A DNA stretch of 64,000 nucleotides from Sporichthya polymorpha DSM 43042 (GCF_000384115.1 NZ_KB913029.1:1646907-1710906), one strand, 5' to 3'; counted from the stretch's first letter, positions 33,233 through 42,350 are shown. The notes: generated from the sequence alone by a model not told the origin. Translations and numbers: made by a program.

Positions 33233-33553
33233 ATGAGTGACTACGTGGCCATCAATGTGCTGACCGTCCCTGCCGAGATGGGTGCCCACCTGGAGGAGCG
33301 CTTCGGCGCCCGCGCGGGCATGGTCGAGAAGTCCGAGGGCTTCCGCGGCTTCCAGCTCCTGCGCCCGGCCGAGGGCACCGACAAGTACTTCGTCTTCACC
33401 CGCTGGGAGAGCAAGGCGGCCTTCGAGAAGTGGCGGGACGGCATGGGCGCCGCCGCCCACGACGCCGAGCGGCAGCAGAACGGCCCGATGGCCGCGTCCG
33501 GGTCCGAGCTGTGGGCCTTCGATGTCGTCCTGGACGTCGCCCCCACCTCCTGA
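33233..33553 (+). CDS. Antibiotic-biosynthesis-monooxygenase fold protein, IsdG/MhuD-like, 106 aa
   Basis: Small dimeric ferredoxin-like protein. VAINVLTVPAEMGAHLEERF (about 4-25) and GFRGFQLLRP (about 38-47) with WESKAAFEKWR match heme-degrading monooxygenases of the IsdG/MhuD branch. Conserved Asn near residue 8, His in AAHDAE and Trp in TRWES fit that reading. No Shine-Dalgarno precedes the ATG; the iron-box-like site lies directly upstream. Would release iron from heme. Confidence 0.8.
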   Translation: MSDYVAINVLTVPAEMGAHLEERFGARAGMVEKSEGFRGFQLLRPAEGTDKYFVFTRWESKAAFEKWRDGMGAAAHDAERQQNGPMAASGSELWAFDVVLDVAPTS

Positions 33554-33600
33554 ACCTGGCCGCCTGAACCTGGCCGCCTGAACCTGGCCGCCTGAACCTA
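33551..33600. repeat. 14-bp tandem repeat
   Basis: Three exact copies of TGAACCTGGCCGCC (33551, 33565, 33579) and a partial fourth. The first copy contains the stop codon of the heme-monooxygenase-like gene and the last reaches the stop of the convergent hydrolase. Confidence 0.85.
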
Positions 33601-33607
33601 GGCGGCC
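33586..33607. terminator. Convergent terminator hairpin
   Basis: GGCCGCC, eight bases, GGCGGCC. Made from the last tandem repeat copy and the end of the leftward hydrolase gene. Confidence 0.55.
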
Positions 33608-34419
33608 AGGGCGGAGACACTCGAGCCGTCGAGCAGGACCGCCGCGACGCCCTGCGGGTCGTCGTACATCGGCAGGTGGCCCCACCCGCGGGGGGTGAGC
33701 CAGCGGGTGTGCGCGGGGAGCTCGCCGCGGTAGCGGCAGCCCGGGCCGAGGATGACGTCGCGGGTGCCGAAGGCGATGGTGATCGGCACGTCGATGTGGT
33801 GGCCGTCGGTGAAGCGCTGCCCGGACGCGGACGCCATCGTCAGCTTGAACGCCTCCGATCCGAGCATCGCGCGGGAGTCCTCCAGCAGGACCGAGCGCGG
33901 CGTCCGCCACGGCTTGCCCATGACGTTGGCCGTCATCGCCAGGCGCAGCGGGGTGATGCGGGTGACCGGGTCCATCAGGGGCCCGAACAGCTTGGGCAGG
34001 TCGTAGAGGCTGACGACCTGCCACTTCGTGTACCGCGGGACGCGGGTGCGCCACAGCCCGGCCGGGGCGATGCCGGTGACGGAGGCGGCCCGGCCGGCCT
34101 TGGCGATCTCCAGCGACAGCCACCCGCCGAGGGAGTTGCCGCCGTAGTGGGGGCGCTCCAGGCCGATCGAGGCGCAGAAGTCCGCGACGGTCTGCGCGAT
34201 CCCGACCGCCCGCAGGTCCTGCCCCGCCGGAAGCGGGCTGGCCCCGAACCCCGGCAGGTCGATCGTGATCACCTCGCGGTGCGGCGCCAGCAGCGGCACG
34301 ATCGGGTCCCACATCGCGCGGCGGCCGCCGATGCCGTGGAGCAGCACCAGCGGTGGCCCCTCGCCGGTCCGGGTGTGCTCCAGGACGATCTTGGTCCGGC
34401 GTGCCGCCATCGGGTGCAT
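33598..34419 (-). CDS. Alpha/beta hydrolase, 273 aa
   Basis: Hydrolase with HGIGGRRAMWDP oxyanion region, nucleophile in YGGNSLGGW (Ser about 98), acid near FGTRDVILGPG and His in GWGHLPMYDD. Start at MHPMAARR; MAARR 9 bp downstream is equally possible. Divergent from the acyl-CoA dehydrogenase with two palindromes between, so the two may share a regulator. Function not specified. Confidence 0.88.
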   Translation of the reverse strand: MHPMAARRTKIVLEHTRTGEGPPLVLLHGIGGRRAMWDPIVPLLAPHREVITIDLPGFGASPLPAGQDLRAVGIAQTVADFCASIGLERPHYGGNSLGGWLSLEIAKAGRAASVTGIAPAGLWRTRVPRYTKWQVVSLYDLPKLFGPLMDPVTRITPLRLAMTANVMGKPWRTPRSVLLEDSRAMLGSEAFKLTMASASGQRFTDGHHIDVPITIAFGTRDVILGPGCRYRGELPAHTRWLTPRGWGHLPMYDDPQGVAAVLLDGSSVSALAA

Positions 34420-34453
34420 CTCCTTGCGGATCTCGGGCCGGATCGGCCTAAGT

Positions 34454-34478
34454 TACTGGCGAGTATGGTAAGGTTACC
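34454..34478. promoter_or_regulatory. Two adjacent palindromes between hydrolase and acyl-CoA dehydrogenase
   Basis: TACTGGCGAGTA at 34454-34465 (imperfect dyad) and GGTAA-GG-TTACC at 34467-34478 (perfect). Candidate operators for the divergent pair; centres are 13 bp apart. No regulator gene adjoins. Confidence 0.5.
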
Positions 34479-34543
34479 AAGCAGTAGCAACGACTTCCCG
34501 CATTGTTCCGGGGTGCCCCGGGACGCTCGGTCAGGGGGCTGAC

Positions 34544-36373
34544 ATGGGTCACTACAAGAGCAACCGTCGCGACATCGAGTTCAACCTCTTCGAGTTCCTC
34601 CGCCGCGACGAGATTCTCGGCTCGGGCGCGTACGCGGACATGGACGTCGAGTCCGCCCGCTCCATCCTGGACGAGGTCGAGCGCCTCGCGGCGGAGGACC
34701 TGGCCGACTCGATGATCGATTCCGACCGCAACCCGCCGGTCTTCGACCCGAAGACGAACTCCGTCACGATGCCGGAGTCGTTCAAGAAGTCGATGAACGC
34801 CTACATGAACTCCGAGATGTGGCGGCTCGACATCCCCGTCGAACTCGACGGCACGCGCGCGCCGGCCTCGCTGCGCTGGGCGGTCCAGGAGATGGTGCTC
34901 GGCGCCAACCCCGCGATCCACATGTTCGCGGCCGGCCCCGGCTTCGCCAGCATGCTGTTCCAGAACGGCACCGAGGATCAGAAAAAGCTCGCGCAGCTCA
35001 TGGTCGACAAGCGCTGGGGCGCCACGATGTGCCTCACCGAGCCCGACGCGGGCTCCGACGTCGGCGCCGGCCGCACCAAGGCCGTCCAGCAGCCCGACGG
35101 GACCTGGCACATCACCGGCGTGAAGCGCTTCATCACCTCGGCCGAGCACGACATGGCCGACAACATCGTGCACTTCGTGCTTGCCCGCCCCGAAGGCGCG
35201 GGCATCGGCACCAAGGGCCTGTCGCTGTTCATCATCCCCAAGTTCCACGTCGACCTGGAGACCGGTGAGCTCGGGGAGCGCAACGGCGCCTTCGTCACCA
35301 ACGTCGAGCACAAGATGGGCCTCAAGGCCTCGACCACCTGCGAGCTCACCCTCGGCGACTCGGTCCCGGCCGTCGGCACCCTGCTCGGCGACGTCCACAA
35401 CGGCATCGCGCAGATGTTCCTCATCATCGAGAACGCCCGCATGATGGTCGGCACCAAGGCCATCGCGACGCTGTCGACGGGCTACCTCAACGCGCTCGAG
35501 TACGCCAAGGAGCGCGTCCAGGGCGCCGACCTCACCCGGTTCACCGACAAGGCCGCGCCGCGGGTGACGATCCTCCACCACCCGGAGGTCCGCCGCTCGT
35601 TGATGATGCAGAAGGCGTACGCCGAGGGCATGCGCGCCCTCGTCCTCTACACCGCGAGCATCCAGGACGAGATCCACGCCGCCCAGGCGACCGGTGCGGA
35701 GGTCGACTCCGACGCCGAGCGGCTCAACGACCTGCTGCTCCCGATCGTCAAGGGCGTCGGCTCGGAACGGTCCTGGGCCCTGCTGAGCGACGCGCTGCAG
35801 ATCTTCGGCGGCTCCGGCTACCTGCAGGAGTACCCGGTCGAGCAGTACATCCGCGACGCCAAGATCGACACCCTCTACGAGGGCACCACGGCGATCCAGG
35901 CGATGGACTTCTTCTTCCGGAAGATCGTCCGCGACTCCGGCCAGGCCCTCACCCGCCTCGCCGGCGAGATCGAGACCTTCGCGACCGCCGACCAGGACGG
36001 CCCGCTCGCCATCGAGCGGGCGCTGCTCGCCCGTGCGCTGGAGGACGTCCAGGGCATCGTCGGCACGATGGTCGAGTCGCTGACCAACGCCATGGGCGAG
36101 GTCACCGAGATGTACAAGGTCGGCCAGAACACGAACCGGCTGCTGTTCGCGGCCGGCGACCTCGTCATCGGCTGGCTCCTGCTCCGCCAGGCAGAGGTGG
36201 CCCTGAGCAAGCTCGCCGGCGAGCCGTCGGCCCGCGACAAGGCCTTCTACGAGGGCAAGGTCGCCGCGGCCCGCTTCTTCGCCGCGCAGGTCCTCCCTCT
36301 GCTCACCGCCCAGCGCATCATCGCCGGGACGGTGGACAACACCCTCATGGACGTGGCCGAGGACAGCTTCTGA
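34544..36373 (+). CDS. Large acyl-CoA dehydrogenase, 609 aa
   Basis: Acyl-CoA dehydrogenase of the 600-residue class (FadE5-like) that acts on broad-chain acyl-CoAs. Motifs [16 protein letters not shown] and [15 protein letters not shown], catalytic Glu region in [19 protein letters not shown]-terminal helical domain (about 450-600) with heptad-like character is present. The ATG has AGGGGGC upstream. Followed by two terminator hairpins. Confidence 0.94.
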   Translation: MGHYKSNRRDIEFNLFEFLRRDEILGSGAYADMDVESARSILDEVERLAAEDLADSMIDSDRNPPVFDPKTNSVTMPESFKKSMNAYMNSEMWRLDIPVELDGTRAPASLRWAVQEMVLGANPAIHMFAAGPGFASMLFQNGTEDQKKLAQLMVDKRWGATMCLTEPDAGSDVGAGRTKAVQQPDGTWHITGVKRFITSAEHDMADNIVHFVLARPEGAGIGTKGLSLFIIPKFHVDLETGELGERNGAFVTNVEHKMGLKASTTCELTLGDSVPAVGTLLGDVHNGIAQMFLIIENARMMVGTKAIATLSTGYLNALEYAKERVQGADLTRFTDKAAPRVTILHHPEVRRSLMMQKAYAEGMRALVLYTASIQDEIHAAQATGAEVDSDAERLNDLLLPIVKGVGSERSWALLSDALQIFGGSGYLQEYPVEQYIRDAKIDTLYEGTTAIQAMDFFFRKIVRDSGQALTRLAGEIETFATADQDGPLAIERALLARALEDVQGIVGTMVESLTNAMGEVTEMYKVGQNTNRLLFAAGDLVIGWLLLRQAEVALSKLAGEPSARDKAFYEGKVAAARFFAAQVLPLLTAQRIIAGTVDNTLMDVAEDSF

Positions 36374-36422
36374 GGAATTTCCCACCGGGGTAGGTGTACG
36401 ACTCCGTTTGCCCGGGTAATCG

Positions 36423-36459
36423 ACGAGGGACCGTGGAGCACGTCGCCACGGTCCCTCGT
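36423..36459. terminator. Hairpin after acyl-CoA dehydrogenase
   Basis: Arms ACGAGGGACCGTGG (36423-36436) and CCACGGTCCCTCGT (36446-36459), perfect 14 bp, loop 9. Confidence 0.7.
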
Positions 36460-36543
36460 TCGATATCGGGCGACTGGGCACCTGGTGGGGGTTCCCGAGT
36501 CGCCACCGGCCGCGTCGCAACACCGGCACCAGCGACCGGCCCC

Positions 36544-36592
36544 GATACGGGTGAGGCGCAGCGGATCGGCAGCCGCGCGCCTCACCCGTATC
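36544..36592 (+). terminator. Second hairpin with T-run
   Basis: Perfect 16-bp arms GATACGGGTGAGGCGC (36544-36559) and complement (36577-36592), then AATTTTTC. The T-run makes it a rightward intrinsic terminator. Confidence 0.75.
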
Positions 36593-36804
36593 AATTTTTC
36601 TGGTGCGTGCTCCGCACGCGTCGCGCTCGGCGGGGCCGGGCGTGCTACTCCGGTCGCCGGCTCCTTCGGGCGCTCGCGCGTGACGTGGGTGCCCTACCGG
36701 ACCTTTGCGGCGCTCGCTTCCTCCGGCGCCGGCTTCCTCCGTGCACCGCGCCGGCCGCGCCTCGCGGGGTGGGGTCAGCTCGCTGCGCTCGCGACCCGTG
36801 GTGG
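36593..36804. other. Non-coding stretch before the antiporter end
   Basis: About 210 bp without a supported gene; GC-rich and rich in CGCTCG/GCGAG words. Together with the two hairpins it makes a 431-bp gap between convergent genes. No RNA structure recognised. Confidence 0.5.
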
Positions 36805-38058
36805 CTACGCGCCGATCGTTTCCAGGGCGAGCCAGAGGGCAGCCGTTGCTCCGAGGAGAGCGACGGGGACGGTGACCAGACCGTGGCGGGTGAAGTCCGC
36901 GAGCTTGGGGTGTTCGCCCTCGGCGCGGGCGACGCGGAGCCAGAGCATCGAGGCCAGGGAACCGACGTAGGTCAGGTTCGGCCCGATGTTGACGCCGAGC
37001 AGGAGGGCGAGCACGGGGCCGCTGCCGCTCGGCGCGACGAAGGGCAGCAACAGCAGGGTCGCGGGCAGGTTGTTCAGCAGGTTGGCGGCGACGGCGCCGA
37101 CGGCCGCGATCACCAGCAGCCCGGCGAGGGTGTCGGGCTGGTCGACGAGCCCGTCCACCACGTCGCCCAGGCCCTCGTCGGTGGCCGTGCGCACGACGAC
37201 GGCGAGCGCGGCGACGAACAGCAGGAACCCCGGCTCGCACCAGCGGACCAGCTCGACCGGCGTCGGGCCGGCGCCCCGCCACTGCTTGAGCGCCAGGACC
37301 AGCGCGGCGGCCGCGACCACCCACCCCGGGTGAACGCCGAGGGGCGAGCTCGCCACCAACCCGGCGAGGGCGACGGCGAGAACCGCGAGCGCGAGGACCG
37401 GCACGCGCTCGGCCGGGCCCGGAGGACGGTCCGGTACCGGCGCCACCGCGTCCGGCCGCAGATCGCCCGCGAAGCAGACCCGCGTCGCGAGGTACTCGAC
37501 GACCAGCACCACGAGCAGCGGCAATGCCATGAGCGCGGCGAACCTCGCGAACGAGAGCCCGCTCGCCTCGTAGGCCAGCAGGTTCGTCAGGTTCGAGACC
37601 GGCAACAGCAGCGAGGCCGAGTTCGCCAGGTGCACGGTGGCGTGCAGGTGCGGCCGCGCGGGCGCCCCGACCCGCACCGCGGCCGCGATCACGACCGGCG
37701 TGAACAGCACGACGGTCGCGTCGAGACTGAGCACCGTCGTGACCGCTGTCCCCACGAACAACACCCACGCCAGCAGCGAGGACGGGCGCCCCCGCGCGGC
37801 GGCCGACAGCACCGCACCGGCCCAGCGGAACAGCCCCTCCCGGGCGCACAACCGCCCCAGCACGAGCACGGCGGCGAGAAAACCGAGCGTCGGCGCGATC
37901 GCCTCGACCTCGTCGGCGGCGGTCCCCACGCTGGTCGGGCCGAGGACGCACAACGCGGCGGCGGGCACGGCGACGACCGCCTCGTGAAACCGGGGCGGAC
38001 GCACGATGGCTGCCGCAAGTGTGACGGCGAGCAACACGAGCGCCATCACCAGCCCCAT
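36805..38058 (-). CDS. ArsB/SLC13-type ion transporter, 417 aa
   Basis: About eleven hydrophobic segments. Helix-loop signatures are LSLDATVVLFTPVV (residues about 108-121) and NLLNNLPATLLLLPFV near 310, typical of the ArsB/NhaD/citrate-transporter superfamily; GVNIGPNLTYVGSLAS follows. Arsenite efflux or anion/Na+ transport is possible. No ArsR or arsenate reductase is adjacent, so arsenic export is not supported by context. ATG start near a weak GAGAGCAG leader. Confidence 0.86.
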   Translation of the reverse strand: MGLVMALVLLAVTLAAAIVRPPRFHEAVVAVPAAALCVLGPTSVGTAADEVEAIAPTLGFLAAVLVLGRLCAREGLFRWAGAVLSAAARGRPSSLLAWVLFVGTAVTTVLSLDATVVLFTPVVIAAAVRVGAPARPHLHATVHLANSASLLLPVSNLTNLLAYEASGLSFARFAALMALPLLVVLVVEYLATRVCFAGDLRPDAVAPVPDRPPGPAERVPVLALAVLAVALAGLVASSPLGVHPGWVVAAAALVLALKQWRGAGPTPVELVRWCEPGFLLFVAALAVVVRTATDEGLGDVVDGLVDQPDTLAGLLVIAAVGAVAANLLNNLPATLLLLPFVAPSGSGPVLALLLGVNIGPNLTYVGSLASMLWLRVARAEGEHPKLADFTRHGLVTVPVALLGATAALWLALETIGA

Positions 38059-38153
38059 GCTGCTCTCCTGTTTTCCGATGCCTCGTCAGGTGCACCAACA
38101 CTTGGACAAATCGGACGGGCGTGGCGATCTCGTTTTCCGCCCGAAAAGTGGCA

Positions 38154-38250
38154 AAGATGATCTTGGTCGACGAGCCGTCGGTGCAGACCGAGTAGCGCGT
38201 CGGTGCATGAGCAGGAGTAATCTTCGGGCTTTGTAGAAAGAAGATCTTGG
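38154..38250. promoter_or_regulatory. Two copies of an AAGA-N-GATCTTGG palindrome
   Basis: AAGATGATCTTGG at 38154-38166 and AAGAAGATCTTGG at 38238-38250 differ in one base and sit 84 bp apart, eight helical turns. Each contains an AAGA/TCTT dyad. They lie between the divergent transporter and TetR genes, the second about 50 bp upstream of the TetR start. Candidate operators. Confidence 0.55.
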
Positions 38251-38300
38251 ACGACACCGCTACCGCCGGCGGTCTCCCCCGACAGGCGAGGACGAGGTCC

Positions 38301-39029
38301 ATGACCCTCCAGCACTTCGAGACCGGATCCGGGACACCGCTGCAACCACTCCGGCGCGCACCGATGCAGCGCCGCAGCGTCGAGCGCGTCCAGCGGATGC
38401 TCGACGCCGCCCAGCAACTCGTCGCGGAGGTCGGTTACGACGCGCTGACGACGACGCTGATCGCCGAGCGCGCAGATGTCTCGATCGGCTCGCTCTACCA
38501 GTTCTTCCCGGACAAGCAGGCGGTCGTGCGTGCTGTCGCCCTGCGGAACCTGGAGCGCTTCACCGAGCGCCTCACGGATCTCGCGGGGTCGAAGGAGCAC
38601 ACGACCTGGTGGGACCTCACCAACGCCGTGCTCGACGCCTACGTCGCGATGCACCATGACATCCCGGGCTTCCAGACGATCCGTTTCGGTGACGTGGCGG
38701 ATCTCCACCTGCTCGACCCGGTGCGCGACAACGACAGCGTCGTCGCCGAGCGCTTCGTGAAGCTGATCCGGCCGACGGTCGACGTGGCGGAGGACGTCGA
38801 TCTCGAGCTGGACATGGTCATCGCCGTCAAGATCGCCGACGTCCTGACCCGCTACGCGTTCGAGCGTGACCCGAACGGCGACCGGGCGGTGCTGAGCGAG
38901 GCCAAGCGTCTGGTCCGTGCTCACCTCGCGCGGCGCTTCGGAGAGCCGACCGTGGCCGACACCCCCTCCGAAACTGAGGCATCGTCAGATTCGCCGGAGT
39001 CGAACGCGTCAGAGTCGCCGGTCGCGTAA
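38301..39029 (+). CDS. TetR/AcrR family transcriptional regulator, 242 aa
   Basis: HTH is TTTLIAERADVSIGSLYQFFPDKQAV (about residues 50-75). A Ser/Glu-rich tail (SETEASSDSPESNASESPVA) is disordered. ATG at 38301 follows GACGAGG; an alternative TTG at 38247 would add a low-complexity leader. Divergent from the ArsB/SLC13 transporter with paired palindromes between, making that gene and itself the likely targets. Overlaps the end of the nitrilase-family gene by 21 bp. Confidence 0.9.
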   Translation: MTLQHFETGSGTPLQPLRRAPMQRRSVERVQRMLDAAQQLVAEVGYDALTTTLIAERADVSIGSLYQFFPDKQAVVRAVALRNLERFTERLTDLAGSKEHTTWWDLTNAVLDAYVAMHHDIPGFQTIRFGDVADLHLLDPVRDNDSVVAERFVKLIRPTVDVAEDVDLELDMVIAVKIADVLTRYAFERDPNGDRAVLSEAKRLVRAHLARRFGEPTVADTPSETEASSDSPESNASESPVA

Positions 39030-39779
39030 CGCCGGGAAGTCGGCCCGCACCTGCTCGACGCGGGCCGGATCGATCTCGACGTCGATGACCGTGGCCTCGG
39101 TGCCGGCCTCGGCCACGACCTCGCCCCACGGGTCCACGACCACGCTGTGGCCGGCCTGCCGGACGCCGTCGTGCTCGCCGCACGCGTCGGCCGCGACGAC
39201 GTAGGCCAGGTTCTCCACCGCCCGCGCCCGGGTGAGCAGGCGCCAGTGGTCGAGGCGACGCTCGGGCCAGGACGACGCGATCACGAACATCTGCGCGCCG
39301 GCCTCGGTCAACCTGCGGAACAGCTCCGGGAACCGGAGGTCGTAACAGGTGGCGACGCCCATCGTGAGCTCTCCACCCGTCACCGTCAGGAACTCGTCCC
39401 CGGCGGTCATCACCGCCGCCTCGCCCTCGGCGAACCCGAAGCGATGGATCTTGCGGTAGATCGCGCGCAGGTCCCCCTGCGGGCCCAGCAGCACGGACGT
39501 GTTGAACAGGTCGTCCCCGGCGCGCTCGACGACCGAACCGCCGTGGAGCATCACGCCGGCGTCCTTGGCGGCCTGGGCGAGCGCCGCCACGATCGGGCCG
39601 TCGAGCGGCTCCGCCGTCCGCTCCCACTCCCGGTACGCCCACGCGCCCTGCGGCCAGAGCTCCGGCAGCACGACCAGGTCCGCCCCGGCGCAGCCCCGGA
39701 TCGTCTCGCACGCCTGCGCGACCCGCTCCGCGAGCGGCTGCGCGAGGTTGACCTCGAGCTGGACCAGGCAGACCCTCAT
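39009..39779 (-). CDS. Carbon-nitrogen hydrolase (nitrilase superfamily), 256 aa
   Basis: Catalytic triad visible as Glu in VVLPELWPQG, Lys in YRKIHRFGF and Cys in ATCYDLRFPEL. Size and motifs match omega-amidase/YafV-like branch that hydrolyses alpha-ketoglutaramate or short amides. Followed 19 bp upstream in genome order by the E2 gene on the same strand, but likely separate from it functionally. Could also act in deaminated glutathione repair (Nit1-like). Confidence 0.92.
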   Translation of the reverse strand: MRVCLVQLEVNLAQPLAERVAQACETIRGCAGADLVVLPELWPQGAWAYREWERTAEPLDGPIVAALAQAAKDAGVMLHGGSVVERAGDDLFNTSVLLGPQGDLRAIYRKIHRFGFAEGEAAVMTAGDEFLTVTGGELTMGVATCYDLRFPELFRRLTEAGAQMFVIASSWPERRLDHWRLLTRARAVENLAYVVAADACGEHDGVRQAGHSVVVDPWGEVVAEAGTEATVIDVEIDPARVEQVRADFPALRDRRL

Positions 39780-39798
39780 CCCCCCATCCTGCCCGCTC

Positions 39799-41307
39799 TC
39801 AGAAGAGCAGGGCGGCGATGGGGTTCTCGAGAACGTTCGCGACGTCGACGAGGAACTTCGACCCGGCCGCGCCGTCGACGATCCGGTGGTCGAAGGACAG
39901 CGCCAGCGTGGTGACCTGACGCGGCATCACGACGCCCTCGACGACCCACGGCTGCGGCTTGATCGCACCGAAGGCGAGGATCGCGGACTCGCCGGGGTTG
40001 ATAATCGGCGTTCCGGTGTCGACGCCGAACACCCCGACGTTGGTGATGGTGAACGTCCCGCCCGTCATGTCCGACGGGGCGGTGCGCCCGGCGCGCGCGG
40101 TCTCGGTGAGCTGGTTCAGAGCGGTGGCGAGCTCGGGCCACGACATCGCGTCCGCGTCCTTTATGTTGGGCACGATCAGCCCGCGCGGTGTGGCCGCGGC
40201 GACGCCGAGGTTCACGTACCGCTTGAGGACGATCTCCTGCGCCTGCTCGTCCCACGTCGCGTTGACCTCGGGCGTGTTGCGCACCGCGAGGCACACGGCC
40301 TTGGCGAGGACGAGCAGCGGCGAGACCTTGATGCCGGCCATGCCGGGATGCTTCTTGAGCTGCTCGACGAAGTCCATCGTGCGCGTCGCGTCGACGGTGA
40401 CGAACTCGGTGACGTGCGGCGCGGTGAACGCGCTCGTCACCATCGCCTGCGCCGTCATCTTCCGGACGCCCTTGATCGGGATCCGCTCCTCGCGCGCGGT
40501 CGACGGGCGCGACTCGCCGGCGAGGGAGACCGCCGACGGGCCGGCCGCCGCGGCGACGTCGGTGCGGGTGATGGTTCCGCCCGGCCCGGTCGGCGTGACC
40601 GTGCGCAGGTCGACGCCGAGGTCGCGGGCCATCTTGCGGACCGGGGGCTTGGCCAGGACGGTGACCTTGCCGGTCTCGCCCTGCTCCTCGACCGCGATGG
40701 TGCGGGCGGGGACGGCCGGGCCGGCGTGGGGGGCCTCACGGGCCTCGACCAGGCGACCGACCTCGAGGCCGCCGTGCCGCACCGGCTTGACGCCCTCGCT
40801 GCCGAGCGGACCGCCGGGCACCTCGGGATCGCCCGCGGGCGGCGGCTGGTGGGCGCCATCGTGCACCGCCCGGCGCGGGCGACGCTTCGCCGTGGTGGTG
40901 CGCGGTCCGTAACCGACGAGGACGGCGGTGCGCCCGCCCGGGGCCTCGCCGCCGATCAGACCGGCCGCGACCGCGGGCTCCTCGGCGGCGCCGCCCATCG
41001 CCTCGGCGACCGCGGCCTGCGCGGGCACGGCGGGCGCCTCGGACGGGGCGGCCGGCGCGGACCCCGGCTCGGTCTCGATGGTGATGATCGGAGCGCCCAC
41101 GTCGACCATGTCGCCGACGTTCACGAGCAGTTCGACGACCTCACCCTCGTACGGGCTCGGGAGCTCCACCGCAGCTTTGGCGGTCTCGATCTCGACCAGC
41201 GTCTGATTGGTCGTCACCTGGTCCCCGACCTGGACGAACCACTGCAGGATCTCGCCCTCGGTGAGGCCTTCACCGACGTCGGGCAGCTTGAACTGACGAC
41301 GAGCCAC
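39799..41307 (-). CDS. 2-oxoacid dehydrogenase E2, dihydrolipoyl acyltransferase, 502 aa
   Basis: Lipoyl domain with attachment Lys44 in EIETAKAAV, linker rich in Pro/Ala/Arg (about 80-215), E3-binding domain VRKMARDLGVDLRTV (about 225-250), and catalytic core ending in LSFDHRIVDGA with His474. Carries the acyl group from E1 to CoA. GTG start fixed by the lipoyl domain; the open frame upstream is a shadow of E1beta. Third gene of the E1alpha-E1beta-E2 operon. Branched-chain (Bkd) or pyruvate specificity cannot be told. Confidence 0.93.
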   Translation of the reverse strand: MARRQFKLPDVGEGLTEGEILQWFVQVGDQVTTNQTLVEIETAKAAVELPSPYEGEVVELLVNVGDMVDVGAPIITIETEPGSAPAAPSEAPAVPAQAAVAEAMGGAAEEPAVAAGLIGGEAPGGRTAVLVGYGPRTTTAKRRPRRAVHDGAHQPPPAGDPEVPGGPLGSEGVKPVRHGGLEVGRLVEAREAPHAGPAVPARTIAVEEQGETGKVTVLAKPPVRKMARDLGVDLRTVTPTGPGGTITRTDVAAAAGPSAVSLAGESRPSTAREERIPIKGVRKMTAQAMVTSAFTAPHVTEFVTVDATRTMDFVEQLKKHPGMAGIKVSPLLVLAKAVCLAVRNTPEVNATWDEQAQEIVLKRYVNLGVAAATPRGLIVPNIKDADAMSWPELATALNQLTETARAGRTAPSDMTGGTFTITNVGVFGVDTGTPIINPGESAILAFGAIKPQPWVVEGVVMPRQVTTLALSFDHRIVDGAAGSKFLVDVANVLENPIAALLF

Positions 41308-41330
41308 CTGCGAGCCTTCCCTTCGACGAA

Positions 41331-42350
41331 TCAGTACGCGAGCGAGCGGTCCACGGCGTCGAGCACACGGTCCAGGTCCGGCAGATACTCCTCCTCGATC
41401 CGCGACGGCGGGTAGGGGGTGTCGAATCCGCCCACGCGCAACACCGGCGCCTCGAGGTGGTGGAAGCAGGCCTCGGTGACCGCGGCCGCGATCTCCGCGC
41501 CAATTCCGAGCGTCACGGGCGCCTCGTGGACGACGACGAGCCGACTGGTGCGACGCACCGACGCGACGATCGTGTCCATGTCGAGCGGCGAGAGCGAACG
41601 CAGGTCGAGCACCTCGATGCTGGTGCCGTCCTCGGCCGCGGCGGACGCGGCGTCCATGCAGACCTTCACCATGGGGCCGTAGGCCGCGACCGTGATGTCC
41701 GCGCCCTCGCGGACCACGCGCGCCTGGTCGAGCCCCTCGGGCGGCGGCCCGGCGGAGACGTCGAGCGCGGACTTCTCCCAGTAGCGCCGCTTCGGCTCGA
41801 AGAAGATGACCGGGTCGTCGGAGGCGATCGCCTGCTGGATCATCCAGTACGCGTCGACCGGGTTCGAGCACGCGACGACGCGCAGGCCGGCGGTGTGGGC
41901 GAAATACGCCTCGGGCGACTCGGAGTGGTGCTCGACCGCCCCGATGCCGCCGCCGAACGGGATGCGCACGACGACCGGCAGCTTGGAGTGGCCCTTGGAC
42001 CGCGCGTGCATCTTCGCGAGCTGGCAGACGATCTGGTCGAACGCCGGGAACACGAAGCCGTCGAACTGGATCTCGCACACGGGGCGGTAGCCGCGCAGCG
42101 CCATCCCGATCGCGGTGCCGAGGATCCCCGACTCCGCGAGCGGGGTGTCGATGACGCGGTCCTCGCCGAAGTCCTTCTGCAAACCGTCGGTGACGCGGAA
42201 GACGCCGCCGAGCTTGCCGATGTCCTCGCCCATGAGGACGACCTTCGAGTCGCGCTCCATCGCGGCGCGCAGGCCCATCGTGATCGCCTTGGCGAGGGTG
42301 GTCGTCTGCCCGCCGGCCGCGGCCGGGGTCGCCTGCTGAGCACTCGTCAC
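41331..42350 (-). CDS. 2-oxoacid dehydrogenase E1 beta subunit, 339 aa
   Basis: Thiamine-diphosphate-binding beta subunit: VVLMGEDIGKLGGVFRVT (about 40-57), IDTPLAESGILG (about 70-81, catalytic-site Glu) and FEPKRRYWEKSAL. C-terminal transketolase domain supplies LVVVHEAP. GTG start overlaps the E1alpha stop by 4 bp, so the two subunits are coupled in translation and equimolar. 23 bp before E2. Confidence 0.95.
   Translation of the reverse strand: MTSAQQATPAAAGGQTTTLAKAITMGLRAAMERDSKVVLMGEDIGKLGGVFRVTDGLQKDFGEDRVIDTPLAESGILGTAIGMALRGYRPVCEIQFDGFVFPAFDQIVCQLAKMHARSKGHSKLPVVVRIPFGGGIGAVEHHSESPEAYFAHTAGLRVVACSNPVDAYWMIQQAIASDDPVIFFEPKRRYWEKSALDVSAGPPPEGLDQARVVREGADITVAAYGPMVKVCMDAASAAAEDGTSIEVLDLRSLSPLDMDTIVASVRRTSRLVVVHEAPVTLGIGAEIAAAVTEACFHHLEAPVLRVGGFDTPYPPSRIEEEYLPDLDRVLDAVDRSLAY

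Noticed and set aside
33551-33607. Start of a CRISPR-like array
   Set aside because: Repeats are 14 bp and directly adjacent with no spacers.
36805-38058. Arsenic resistance locus
   Set aside because: Only the transporter resembles ArsB; no ArsR, ArsC or ArsA gene is present and the regulator is TetR-type.
34448-38302. 1284-residue minus-strand open frame covering the acyl-CoA dehydrogenase and intergenic region
   Set aside because: It crosses two strong terminators and the true antiporter and dehydrogenase genes in other frames; no recognisable domain.
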